Source of the DNA: Dirofilaria immitis
Taxonomy: Eukaryota; Nematoda; Chromadorea; Rhabditida; Onchocercidae
Length of the DNA: 64,000 bases
Assembly: GCA_024305405.1 (NCBI GenBank)
Contig: JAKNDB010000068.1
Span: 7,679,501-7,743,500, forward strand
Reading direction: 5' to 3'
Part shown: piece after piece, positions 12,001 through 25,240 of the stretch
Position numbering within the stretch: the first letter of the stretch is position 1
How the letters are laid out: every line of letters begins with the position of its first letter
Translations under genes and position numbers: made by a program
Notes under the pieces: model-generated
The model's input: the letters and a program-made list of their open reading frames with translations, nothing else
Databases searched by the model: none
What the model was told of the DNA's origin: nothing

Positions 12001-15000
12001 ATCTAATTTTTTTTTCGCAAAGTAGCATTTTTGGACAAATAATATATGTTATTCCATTTCAGCGCAGTATACATGATTTGATTTGGCTGCTGTTCACGAA
12101 AATAACGATTGAGTCAAGTAGTCGAGCTTATGATGCTGATGCTGCTGATGGTGTGGAACATCGTTATGCGTAAGTCTAAAATTAAGTTGTATTTAATATT
12201 GCGCAAGGAAATGTACATATTTAAGATATCTGTCCTTGGCAGTTGACAGTGCGATGGCTAAAATAGCAGAGAATGTGATTCATGATGAAGACAAAATGAC
12301 ACTGCTGTACCGGCTTTTAGAACTTTTTGTGCAATTGGGACATGAAGGAAGAAAGGCTGGTGAAAAATTGGCAAAAGTCATGAAGGTAATTTATTTTAAT
12401 AAAAAAATTTTTCCTAATGAATTATAAAAACATTGTATCATGTGCATTTAGTAATTATTCATTTCTTCAAAGCTACGCCAGAATTGAATCGATAACCTTT
12501 GAAACTGGTTTGAGGTACAAAGAAAAATCTCTTGAAAGTGATTTGAGGTGATCTTTTGAATTGAATGTTTGTTAATTACATATAACTTTTGTTTTGAAAA
12601 AACAAGTTTGGTGTTGGTATTATTGTTTCATCATTTCCAGCTTTCGACTGGTGCTGGCAACTTGGGTGTTTTGATTCCAAAATTGCTTCGTTGTTACGCA
12701 GATCGAAGACAATAAAAACCCCTCTGTTCGGTTGCGGAATTTGTTTCGCGACTTTTGGTTCTGTTGCACTGTCCTCGGATTTAATGTTGCCCGAATAGGT
12801 CGGTATCTTCTACAGCAGCATTGTTTTCTGTTAAATTTTTTATTAGTAGGCGTTTAGGCAAAAGCAAGTATTGGAGGTATGCTGCATTCGCTCCAACTTC
12901 ATTTTATGATTCATATTTCTAGTCTTTTCGAAGAGAGCTTGAATTACCTTACTTCATTTATCTGACAGTAATGATATGCATAAAATCAAACTTAGGTCTT
13001 TGGCCAGAAGAGTGGTTTGAAGCTGCTTGCGAGATTGCTTGTAAGTCGCCTGTACTCACACCTCAGGAGAGTCTTCGCGCTGAACTTATTGCAAACTCTA
13101 CGATCAAAAGCAACAGTGTGTTACCGGTTTGTTTCAAGAGTAGATTCGGTGTTGTTAGTATTGAAAACAATGTTTTCGTTTCATGTTGCAGTTAATGAAT
13201 GATATCTGGGGTAAATCGGAAACACGCCTCCATCCTTGCATGTTGAAATAGTGAACCAATAAGTTAATTCATACTGTGTTACCATCAACTTTGACCTTCC
13301 ACTCGCCTGCAACATAGCTACAGTCAAAAATGTTGTTGCTTATACCTATATTAATTGATTATATATCTCACCGTTGCTGGTCGAGATATTGGAAACATTC
13401 ACAAGCATGCATAGTCAATTTCTAGGCAGAACTGCAAGAAATCAGAGTAACTATTTTGTCGGAAATCTCTCCTTCTCCCGAAGTAATAGCGGTTGTTAAT
13501 AAATTGGAATTTACTCATTGTATTTATCTCTTATCGGTATTCCGAATGGAGCTTATGCGTGCATTACATTCTGCAGAACCGGAAGCAGTTCATTCAATAT
13601 TTCAGTACCTTGAAGACAGGTAATTATGTTAAATTATGATGTATCCTTGGCATGGTTGTCGTTTTAATCGATTTTCTTAGAATTGATTGAATTATTTAAT
13701 AAATTTAACAAACAACGGTCATTTTGTTAGATATATACCGGTAAAATTTAGAATTTATAGCATTAAGATTAGCATGAACAGGAATGGCCTGATAAAATGA
13801 TAAAATTGATCTGTTTATACATTAATGATATTTTGAGATCTATAAGAAAAGACAAAGATGGAATCTGGACATGCCTTCTCACAGCGGCACGAGCCATTTT
13901 CAGTGAATATTTGAAAGTTGCTAGTGGTCGAAATTTGGATTCGACTCATGAACGTCAGCTTGAATTGCATGCACAATTTTTGCTTATCATGTTTAATCAT
14001 CACCTCAAGGAGGTAAGGATAGGAATTTCGTTGCTTAGGAAGTTGTAGATTAGATATTTTATTCGGAATATTACAGGTTAGGAAATGCGCAGATACTTGT
14101 CTTACCAATTTAATTGGTAGCTTTCCACATTTGCTTTGGAATGGCAACGTTATTAATGTTGCATTACAAATACTGGAAGCACTTTCAAACAATCTCGAAA
14201 ACGACACCGATTGCAAAATAATGACCTTGTCTTTTCCATCATTAGAACGAACTATACAACTTCAGGTGTTTTATCAATCACACAATTTTTCATTCCAGAA
14301 AATCATTTGGATTTGCATTTTTACAACAAATCCGCATTATTTTACGTTTTTGTTTTTCAACTTTTTATTGTACCTTTGAAGAGAAATTCAAATGTGACTT
14401 AAGGATACTTTGGATCGAAGGAAATTGATAGTGCATGACTTTTCTTTGCGCTGTGAACAGATACTTAAGGAAGCAGTCAAATGGGCACCAGGCAGTACTC
14501 GAAGTAATTTTGTTGTAAGTTCTCATTGATTGTTTGACATATTTACATGTTTACAAAAAATTTCGGATTCCTAATTATTGATAATTCAGTCTTAAAGTTG
14601 GGAAGATCATCTGCTTAACACTTCGGAAAAACATTTTAACAAACTGCGTCATTCTATTACGAAACTTTTTGGTATTTGAAAATTAAATTAAAATCAAAGA
14701 TAAATGATTTTATCTTTTAAGAAATATATTGCGAGCATTAATCCTGGCTATACTGGCAATTTTCGTTTAACAGTGGAAGCTATATTGAAAAGTCTAAACG
14801 ATGCATCTGGTTATACAAATGATACCAGTCCATCGCTTTATCTTTTGCTCTACACTTAAGATCTCTTTATATTGGCAAGGTGGAACTTTGTAGTTTTAAT
14901 TTTTATTATTTTCAATTCATTGGATTGCTTTCTCCTACTGAGGAAATTTTCATATATCAATTTAGGTAAAAGGCATGATAGAAACATTTAAAACTGAAGA

Positions 15001-18000
15001 AGGGACTAAACCACAAGAGCAACTTGCTGATTTGTTTGAGGAACAGCTGGAAAGAGCTTGTGCAAATCAATCTGACAATGAGATATCCGAATGCGTATTT
15101 AGCTTAGCAGCTCTTCTCATTTTAATGAGAGAAATATCTAATCAAAGTAATCATTTCACTTCCTTGATAAGAGAATTTGCGTACTGGAACATTGTTCAGA
15201 CTAAAATGTTTATTAATTTATAAAACTTCATCTTTTTGATACTGTATATATCTTAAATCAAAAGATATTTGCTAAAAATTATTCGTTTCTCTAGATATTT
15301 TCTTGATCTACGCACTGGACTGAATGCTTTTTTCCATAGTTAGCTTAGCTTTTAAAATTAATTTTTCGCTTTTATTCGCGTGTTTAAATATTATAGCCTC
15401 TCGTTTTGCAATTTCACAAAAGAAATTTGTTACAGAACTAGATAGCCGTCTTTTGCATATCCTTGTTTTTGTACCACTGAGGAATTTCACCGCTTCAACA
15501 ATGCGGCTTTGCATAATCGTATGGAACTGGACTCTTGTTGCTCGAGATGATATCCAACTTCAAGTAAAAGAATTTTCTCTTTTAAAACATAAAAATCTTG
15601 CTATATTACCGTCAAATAAAATATTTAACTAGATTTGGTTTTAGTTTCTTCGAGAAATGGCGACATGTTGGACAATTGCCGCACAAGATCAACTAGGCAT
15701 CTTCCAGCGTGATTCCGAGATTGTTTCTCCTTTGAGCTTGCAATGCTGCTCACCTCCAAAACGACCACATATTATTCCGCACGATATATGGATTTGCGTA
15801 TGTCAATTTCTTGGCAGATGTATATAATTAATAGTTGCTGTGAAAAATTGAAAATATTAATTGTGAAAAAATCATAAATGATTTTTAAATTAATTGTGAA
15901 ACAAATCATAAAGGATTTGTAACGAAAGGATCAGCTAAAAATACTGGATTTATCAAAGATACCATAATGTTCTCGTAGATTTCAAAAAAATGAATTTTTG
16001 GGAATGAATTTTCGTTTTTTTAGTTTTTGGTAGAAAGAGTGGATATTGCCAAATATTCAAGCAAAGAACAACTGGACATTTTAGAATTGATGTTTGTCCA
16101 AACACTTCCATTGCATGTGGGTCGCGTAAGAGTAGATATTAATTCACCATTATGTATTTCTTTCGATTCGAATCTTTATAGAGTCGATCTAACGCAAGGT
16201 TATTTTTGTGTTTCATTTATAATATATAATTTTATGAATAATGGAAATGAAGTTCAGTTCTGCAGCCGAAAAGATTTGGATAAGAGAAATGAACAAATAC
16301 GCATTTTTATTTGTTATATCTCTGCATTCCAGAAAAGTTATATTCGCGTCTATTTAGATGTACCATGCTGCAATTTGAATTTTTTCCAAAGCATTTATAA
16401 ATTGTTCAAATTTGAAGTTACAATGACGAGGAACGTTGAGGCGATTGGATTGCGATGTCGTCTTCTTAATTGCGTGCTTTCCATGATACAACGTGACTCA
16501 ATATCATTCCACATTTCAAAAAATATCTTGCGGCAACGTGTATATTGTACAATGTTGGATTACTTTTCGTATGTTAATCTCTTTTACAACTCTTTAAAGT
16601 ACGAATTTTAAAATTTTTCTAATTACAGTTTGATGTCTGATTATAGTGTTGCTGCTCAAACTCCAACACAGAACTTAGCACAATTGAAGAATGATATACG
16701 ATGGCTGATCACCTTTTGGAATACTCTTTTCTCGGATGTGAAATATATCAAAAAGAAATATTTGCTAGCATTGGTAAGCATCTTTTTAAATAGGTTTTTC
16801 TCTTGTTGTTAATTATATTTGATGATTATTGTAGACAACGAACTTAATTTGGAATCTCTTCAGCAAATTTTAAACGACACCTACAAATCCGGCATGGCAT
16901 ACAAGTAAGTTTGGTATGCTATTTTGTTTTAAAATTTTTTTAGTGATTAAAAATCATTATTTTTATTGTATTCTTTTATTACAAATGACGAAAATATTTA
17001 GTGATAAATAGTAACATATTTAGTCGCGCCGACATGCAAACTCGTCATGCAATGACAACCAGTGTTTCCAACTGGGTAACGCTTGTAGCTGCACAAGGTA
17101 AAGCTGGTTCGCTACCAAAAAGTGCACTCAGTGACGGTCAGGCTTTTTGAGGATTCAGATTTTGGCTGAGAATTAATAAGATAATTAAATATCAATAATT
17201 TTGGATAACGACATCTATATCCAATAAAAATTAATAGACTACTCAAAACTTTTCCAAAATATTAATTTCCGAATCCATAGTTCAGAAAAGAAAATTTATC
17301 TACGCAGAATTTGAAGTGCGAAGCACTAGTAACGTTAGAAAGCTGCAACAGCTGTATTTTTTCCAAACAATTACAACGGAAACTTATAGGTTTTTGTCTG
17401 CAAAATTCTTTTTTCAATTTTAAGATGAAAAGTGAAAATTTAGAAATGGTCGAATATTTCAAGAAATTGTGAATTTCTCTAAAATATCTAAATGCAGTTT
17501 TCTTCTGAATTTTTAAGAATTTAATCATTCATCTCAGCATAGGACAAGAAAATACAAAATACTGAAATATTAACTTTTCGTGTCTTTGTTTTGCAGTCAT
17601 GATTTAATAACATTATAATATTGCAATTATAATTTTTTATTTATTGAATGAGCTTTTTTTCCAGATCCCAGTCGATCCAACCCAAACAGGCATGCAGAAC
17701 AGCAGTTGAAGTTGTATAATCGTTATCGAAATTTGATCTTGATATTTGTCGTAAGCTTTCAATCAGAAAATTCCGAACAATATTGCACTATTTCTTTATT
17801 TTAAATTGCATTTTCAAATTTTCAGGCAAATGAAATCGAACAGCTTAACTGCATGGTTAAATCCATTGGGTGAAGCTATGGGTCTAGAAGATTCAAACAT
17901 TGAACAGTGGCGAAAATCAACATTCCCTGAAGCGAGAACAGAGGCTAGACTTCTCCGAGAAAATGTCAAGATTGCTTGGCAAATTTGTCCTGATTTGGCA

Positions 18001-20878
18001 GTATATATGCCATCAAGGCAAGTAACATAATGAGGATGATTATTATCTGTTGAAAGTGTATTTTAGATTGTTTTTATTTAAAGAACAAAGGAGTTGGCAT
18101 TTATTCCTTATGTTTTTCCTTTAGTATTATTTAGATTCCGTTCTTGTTCCGCTTGTCAAACGGCTGTTCAAGAGTTGCTCGTGAACTCGCCGGAAATGGT
18201 GACTGATTTGCCTGAAGCTCTTTCTTTGATGCTGGGAGAAGGAAAGATTCTTGAAGAAAAAGTGGAAGTAAGTTCATGTTTTAGATTGTCATTTTACTAT
18301 TTTATTTCGAATTGTTTCAAGCGTATGATTAAAAAGACCACAATGATTCACATATTTTCTGCTGGATGTCTGATTTATTCGCTTGTACTGACCGATAGTA
18401 TATGTTTACAAATTATAATGAATCGAATAGGAGATAGGAATTGTAAAATAAAGATTCAGATAAGTAAAATTTACAAATATTTTCTGTGATATATAGTTGT
18501 TACGATTGACTTTTGCTAAAATAGAATATGTCTTAACGAAGAACATTATTACAAATGAAATTATAATGAGATTTTCAGTCTGCTTTTATACTAATTTGAT
18601 TGATTGCTTGTTATAAAATTTCTAAACATTTTAAGAAATACAAATGAATAAAAATATTTCTTTTTTTTCTTTGATCTCTTTATATATTTTAATATTTTTA
18701 ACAGGACCTAAAAACACTAAGTCATATTTTAACTTGGGCGGTGTGTGATCCAGTGATGGCTTTATCGTTGCTAGGTGCACGCCAATACCCAACGCACCCT
18801 ATTACAGTGCAGTATGCTGTACATGTATTAAAATCATATCCACCGGATGTGCTTCTGCTGTATATTCCTCAGCTTGTTCAAGCCCTACGATATGATTCGG
18901 TATGCTTCATTCAAAAAGTTTTGAGACTATGTAAAATTGATCAAGTTCCGTTTTAATTTTCAACATAACTCGAAAAATTTTTAGATGGGTTATGTTGCTG
19001 AACTAATTATGTGGTTGGCTGGCCATTCGCAACTTTTGGCTCATCAGTTACTGTGGAACATGCAAGCAAATATGTACAGAGACGAAGATTCAAAAGAAAA
19101 GGATCCCGATTTATATGAGCCTTTAAGCGAATTGATCAACAAGGTATAATTTTTATATTTGGTTTCTTCTTTTTTATATTTAGATGCATATTATTTTCAA
19201 ATTTCTTTATTTAGATAATATCAAATATGGAAGGCGCTGCACGAAAATTTTACGATAACGAATTCGATTTATTCAAAAATATTACGGACATATCAGGAAA
19301 ATAAGGCTATTTCCAAAGGGCGAAGCTAGAAAAAAGCTTGTCTAAGTGCTCTTGCTGAGATACATATAAAAACAGTAACGTATCTGCCATCTAATCCAGA
19401 AGCAGTAGTTTTGGATATAGACTACAAAAGTGGGACTCCAATGCAAAGGTAGATTTCATCTCAGTTGAATGAAAAGTACTTTCAAAAATTTCGAAAAACA
19501 TCCACAATTATTTTTAGTGCCGCGAAAGCGCCTTTTCTGGCACGATTCAAAGTTCTTCGTTGTGGTATTGAGAAACTGGAACAATTAGGAATCGCTGCAC
19601 ATCAACAGAAGCACACTCCGGAAGCAGATATTCGATTTCTCTCAAAAGCAGAAGAGAGTCTTGTTTGTTGGCAAGCAGCCATTTTTAAAGTCGGCATTTT
19701 TTCTTGAGAATTAAAAATTTTTTGATTTGTTTTCATTTTTTTTAATTATGATAAAAGATTTGAATAAATATTATTCCGTTCATCATCAAGTCAGTAATTT
19801 GATCAGAATTATAAATTACATATGTTTTACTTCAGGTTGGTGACGATGTACGTCAGGATATGTTGGCGCTACAGTTGATGAGTTTAATGCGTAAAATTTT
19901 TAATTCTGTGGACCTGGACATTCGTCTGTTCCCCTACAGAGTTGTAGCTACTGGGCCTGGTTGTGGAATAATTGAATGCGTTCCAAATTCGAAATCGAGA
20001 GATCAACTGGGACGGCAGACTGATTTCGGCTAGTTTTATTTTTTTCTCCTGTACTCGAAAAATATGCAGAAGGTTTTGTTTTTTTGAAGTTGTAAGGTTA
20101 CAGGACTGTATGAGTACTTTCTGACGACATATGGTGATGAAAACACTGAAACATTGCAACTTGCAAGACGAAATTTTATCCGCAGTATGGCTGCATACAG
20201 TGTTTTTAGTTTCTTGCTGCAGATCAAAGATCGACATAATGGAAATATTATGATTGACAGTGATGGCCATATTGTGCATATTGGTTAGCGTTTTAGTTTT
20301 TTTTCTTTTTTCATTTTTTAAATGTTTTTGTCATCATTGAAAAGTTTGTGTTTTTCTTCAGAAATAGTGTTTTAGATTTTGGCTTTATGTTCGAGAGCAG
20401 TCCAGGAGGAAATCTTGGATTTGAACCAGATTTTAAACTCTCACAGGAAATGGTAGCAATTATGGGTGGCAAGATGGAAGCACCAAGTTTTCGATTATTT
20501 GCTTCACTTTGTGTCCAGGCATATCTGGCAGTTCGACCATATTATAAAGTGCGTAATTCTCACCATTTTGATAATTGTTTTGGAGAATTTATTTTGCACA
20601 TTAAGTTCATATTTTTATAAGCAATTTATTCATGAGGTTTGCAGGTTTTTATGCGAAAATTGCAGGCCTTTATTGCTTTAGTGTCACTGATGCTGGACAC
20701 ACATCTTCCGTGTTTTCGTGGTAAAACGATACAACAGTTTCGAGATCGTTTTGCACCACAGTTGTCTGATCGCGATGCAGCAAAATATATGATGAGTATA
20801 ATACGCAACTGTTTCTTGAATGTACGAAGCAAAATGTACGATCAACTGCAATATATACAAAATGAGATACCATATTAA
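6051..20878 (+). CDS. PI4KA: Phosphatidylinositol 4-kinase type III alpha, about 42 exons
   Basis: Makes PtdIns4P from PtdIns, mainly at the plasma membrane, where in other animals it works with TTC7/EFR3. The model starts [10 protein letters not shown] at 6051 and ends [11 protein letters not shown] with TAA at 20876-20878. About 2,045 codons are reconstructed, against about 2,100 in the human enzyme. The N-terminal helical repeats, a GLWPEEW motif (exon 12996-13126) and the lipid-kinase-unique region precede the C-terminal kinase. Kinase landmarks: AAIFK then [13 protein letters not shown] (lysine before the intron at 19690), DRHNGNIM (20104-20283), and [12 protein letters not shown] across the 20284-20375 intron. 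The first kinase exons and the last exon 20645-20878 align end to end with the family. Single-base homopolymer errors interrupt the frame near 10978, 12679, 12719, 14843, 17847, 19298 and 19330. Fixing each restores phase, so the gene is probably intact. Two introns use GC donors (18018, 20029). The junction between 16125 and 16418 is uncertain. Confidence 0.96.
15857..15920. repeat. Imperfect 33-bp tandem duplication in a PI4KA intron
   Basis: Two adjacent copies begin TTAATTGTGAAA at 15857 and 15890 and differ by a few substitutions. They lie in the intron 15798-16023. The pattern fits slippage or a recent local duplication; no function is evident. Confidence 0.7.
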
Positions 20879-21211
20879 TCTACTAATAATTATGAGAATT
20901 TTGTAAAAGCACTTACCAGATTTCTTATCACATGAAGTAAAGCTTTTGAAGAAATTATTTTGTGTTTAGTGAAATTATATTGTGACGTGTTATGCAAAAG
21001 TTAGATGTAATATTAAAATTCTAATTTACTTGCAAGTGTGATGATATATTTGTCATCTGCTAGTTTATAGCAACATTATTTTCGTATGAATTTTTGTGCT
21101 GTCAGTAATTTAATCATTTATTTCAGTGAATTAATCGTCTGGACTGATTAATTGATGAATCTTAAATGTATAAATTAAAAAATGCGAATAGTTTGTGGTG
21201 ATTAAAGATAA

Positions 21212-21217
21212 AATAAA
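21212..21217 (+). terminator. Polyadenylation signal of PI4KA
   Basis: AATAAA lies about 330 nt after the PI4KA stop codon on the same strand. The interval between has no open frame of note and is read as 3' UTR. Confidence 0.5.
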
Positions 21218-22778
21218 TGTCACCAAACTACAAGTTCCATTTACTCCACGTAATATTGTTGATTAGCTTTATCTCTTTTGTGCAATGATTCCGAGCCGTC
21301 GAGATAAGGTTATGTTGATGAAATAGTTCTTAGTACTGCTAGAAATCAATAGAGGGTTTCTGTTTACACATGAAGGATTGAATAAATTCAGAGGAGATAT
21401 AAGTTTGGTTGTGTCTGGGATAGAAACGGTGAGCGGAAGCAAAGTTTTATTTCTTTTCAATTTTAATTCGGACTTACTGTACCTCATAACTAGCTGGTAC
21501 TATGTGAGATTGGTGCATATACATTCATCAAGAATTTGAGCAAGATAGATTTTTAAAAATCTGAGGAATGTGATTTGAAGTTATTGAGATTTATACACAT
21601 TCATTTCTGATATTCATCAGTAAGTATTTCCTATATCAAAAAAAAGTAATAGAAGATGTCGGCATGCTTTTCACTCTAAGCTGTATTATTTGTTTAAGTT
21701 TTTATTCCATCGAAAACTTAGCTGCTCAGTGGTTCTATTTCTCAAACCACCGAAAAAGAAAATTACGATTAGAGTAAATGTTTAAATTTTCATGATTTAT
21801 ATCAGAAGGTCAGTATTAATCGTGGACAATATTATTATACCGTAGTGTTGTTGACGGATTAATATTTCGTAAATTTTTGTGTTATTTGAAAATTTTGGAT
21901 TAATTTGTTGAATATCACCAAACTAATTTGAACTAGAAGGATATCCAATCTTTGAGAAATTAAATGAATTCAAATCTATCGGATCAAGTCGAAACGTTCA
22001 TTAATGTTGAAATCAATTCGTCTTATGACTATTATTAATTGCTTTAAGTGTTTCTAGAGAACAAAATAATCTTGAACATGTAATCCTTCATACTATTTGA
22101 GGTGATATAAAAGCTCTGTTAGTGATTCGTTAAATTCTTCATGAGATGAAAAATAACATTAAGAAACTGACGGGTCCTTTTATATCATATGGTATATATA
22201 TATTAAGAAATTAATAATGCTGAGATTAATTAAGGTTTTGTTCCAATCACAGTTAATGAAATTCATTATTTGGGATTTCTAGTTACTCGTACTGATCTAA
22301 TTCAAGTACAAAAATAACGAACCTTTTCAATAGCAGGTGAGTTTCAAGCTGTCAGGAAGATGAGCAACAAATGAGAGTCACGAATGAGATTAGATTCAGA
22401 TCGAATAGAATCACAAGTCAACTTTAGCGTTGAAGATGAATGAGAAAATTAGTAAGATTAATAAGTTTGAATCTTAAGTCATTTTTATAACTTTTCTTTG
22501 AAAATAAATCTAATCGTTGATATATTCGTTGCTTTCTTTACTCTCCTTTCTTTCAGTTCCACTGAAAAGTTGAAATATTGAGATTTATTCTCTGCCATAA
22601 AGAAGAAATAGCATATCGTTTCATATTACATATAACTTATTCTTCCTTTGATTAGGAATAATGGCTGATACAGTAATACGATTCATTATTCTTTTCATTA
22701 TTATGATCTTCCTTTCCGCTCGAATCCGTTGTTTGATACCATTTTCTTATAATTATTATTCACAGATAAATTTTTCAG

Positions 22779-22891
22779 AATTACAATACCACACTGAATG
22801 GTGCGCATCACTTTATTTTACGTGAGTTGCAATCACGCAAAGATGTCGAAATGGCAGCTTTTATTTCGAATTTTCTCTTTGATTTTCTCAG
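22779..22891 (+). other. Candidate coding exon, gene unknown
   Basis: The segment follows a TTTTTCAG acceptor and reads ILRELQSRKDVEMAAFISNF in one open frame, with a possible CTCAG|GTTTAT donor. The charged, helix-like composition differs from the surrounding noncoding DNA. The frame stays open to 23087, so the donor is a guess. It could belong with the candidate exon at 24118. I do not recognise the protein. Confidence 0.3.
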
Positions 22892-24117
22892 GTTTATTTC
22901 ACAGTCTTTTTCATTTTTCTTTTTATCTCCATCTCCATTGTATATAACTATAATCGCTGAAGCGGAAAATAAAATTCCAATTACAAAATGTCACTTCATC
23001 CATTCAATCCAAGCCATCAGCAATTTCGCAATCAAATTTGTTTCTTCGTGCCTTAATGTTTTTTTTTTTTTCATGGTTAATTTCTAGAATTTGGCTCAAG
23101 TTGTCCTTTCTTTTATTTATATTAATAACACTTATTAAGACGTTACCTCTATTTATGAGAGGTTTAAATTTATAGATTAATCCATATCAATCAGTTCACT
23201 TTGCTATACTGCTCTTCATTGTTTCGACGTCAATCTGACTATTGCATATGAAATAAATGTTTTTTTATATATAATTTTTATTGCTGAATTGGTTTGCCGG
23301 CAGTTCGTCACTTTTAGCTTGATTTTTCTTGATATTAGTATTAATAACTATCCTTATGAAATTATAGTTTGTTAAATAAAATTTTTATTAAGAAAAGATG
23401 TGATATTCAAGTTATCAATTGATATCTTCAAAAACTGCATTGAAATTTTGGTTTTGAATATTCTACTTGTATCTCCATCTATCAAAGCACGTTATCACTA
23501 CATTTTCTTTTGGAAAAAGAAATTGAAAATTTGCACTTTTATTCTATATTTTTATCCTTTGTGAGGGCGATTTTGTTTTGGCGAAGGTTTAACTAACGTT
23601 AAATGAGAACCAATTTAATACGTCAACAAATGACAAAAACTTATGTAGTTGACCGATTAATCATTCTCTTAAATTGGTCTGTGCAATCACTTATTCAATA
23701 AGTTATCTTCGCTGGGATAAAGACTTAATGAAAGAAGAGAATGAGCCTATTAATAGAAGTGTCAAAATATTAATTGGTCAGTACCTATGTATTTCTGTTT
23801 TGTATTAAATTTGAACCTGCTATATTCTGCATATGCATATTCCTTCAATTTGGATGTTGTCAAAGACAAAAATATCTTTGTACTTGGCATATTTTTTTAT
23901 GAAGAAATGAGATGAAAATATCTGAAGTAAACTTTCAGTCCGTATAATAGAATCATAAATATCTTCAAATAAAGGCTGTAGCCAAAAAGTTTCTCCAATT
24001 GGCTGGAACTCTTTATTCTTGCCATCATCAATCTTGCTTCTTTCTTCCTTGTTTCACTGGATTATGCTGTCCATACTTTGAGATCAGTTTAGTCGTTATT
24101 CTTTGTCGTCATAGCAG

Positions 24118-24263
24118 TTAGGCATTTATCCTCACATATTAATTCAAACCGTTCAAGAAAAAGAAAAGAACTAATCGATCGTTTAACGCATCTCAAAGGC
24201 AGCGTTGATCCCAACGGCTGTTCTGAAAAGGTGCTAGCCATAGACGATTGTCCCGAGAAATGA
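24118..24263 (+). other. Candidate 3' terminal exon, gene unknown
   Basis: After a CATAGCAG acceptor the sequence reads LGIYPHILIQTVQEKEK. After restoring one A in the run at 24164-24167 it continues ELIDRLTHLKGSVDPNG and ends at TGA 24261-24263 (48 residues). The corrected length is exactly 49 codons. Amphipathic, charged composition and the same type of homopolymer error seen in the real genes nearby support a real exon. No upstream gene model could be completed, and the protein is not recognised. Confidence 0.42.
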
Positions 24264-25203
24264 TTGTCGTGGGTATCTCTCTTGACCTAGAGAACCATTT
24301 CATTTGCTCATATATTGAAAATGTTCTAATAAATTTTATGTTCAAATTGCATTTTCGAATTTTTATGGACATATAAGCAAGACTTACTTTTTCCCTATGA
24401 CTGTTTAGTTAGAAATCATTATTCGTCAGTTGATTTTAATGTCATTAAATGGCTAATAAAATGTTTTCATTGATGAAATAATCTTATTGAGTGTTATATT
24501 ATTAAATATAAAAATATAGTGACGCATGAATGACACTTATTTTATAGTTATAATTTTATTCTGTCATTTATCATCAGACACTAGATACTAGGAAGAATGT
24601 ATGTTAAAAGTACTAATCAATATGACATCTGAAAAAGACACTATACAATTTTCTCCTACAACATGGAAAGTGTGTTACTGAATGTCGTTATCCTTAATCG
24701 ATTATCGTCAAGAATCATATTCATAAAACTATCCATTTCTGTCTAAAATTTTCATTTGGTATTTTATCTTTTTGGAATGATCAGAGTTGCAATAGCGCGA
24801 TTAGCAATATATCTTTCGTTAGACCTCATCGATTTTGCATAAAAATTTGTGACGAATGCAAATATTATCAGTATGGTATATCTCAGCTATCTTTTATTCT
24901 GGGATAGCAAAATGATTTCAGTTAAACTGGTGCATTTACAACTCCATTTCTTTCTTTTTATTTAGGTGCAGAATGACGCATAATTATTTCTTCGTTTATT
25001 CATAAAGTATATACCATATCTCATAGGGTATACGAGAGGCCTCAAAACGTTGAAGTGAGTGACATTTATCAATCGAATAAAAATTGAGAATGAAGATTAG
25101 GCGCTGTAAAGAACAGATAAAATGAAATGGAACGTTCCGACTTTCGAAATAAGCTTTAATAATAAAATTATTTATGATGTAAACTAGTGGACTTCAGAAA
25201 ATT

Positions 25204-25240
25204 GTGAATCCATACACAAGAAAATTGTGCGTGGATTCAC
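25204..25240. repeat. Short hairpin in intergenic DNA
   Basis: GTGAATCCA at the left pairs with TGGATTCAC at the right, with a second inner stem CACAA/TTGTG and a small loop. The total stem is 14 bp with one 2-nt interruption. No further context suggests a function. Confidence 0.5.

Noticed and set aside
13815..14216. 133-residue minus-strand frame
   Set aside because: It is antisense to two well-supported PI4KA exons and has no coding features of its own.
10978..19335. PI4KA as a pseudogene because of several frame breaks
   Set aside because: All breaks sit in homopolymers, exon phases close after one-base repair, splice sites are intact and kinase motifs are conserved.
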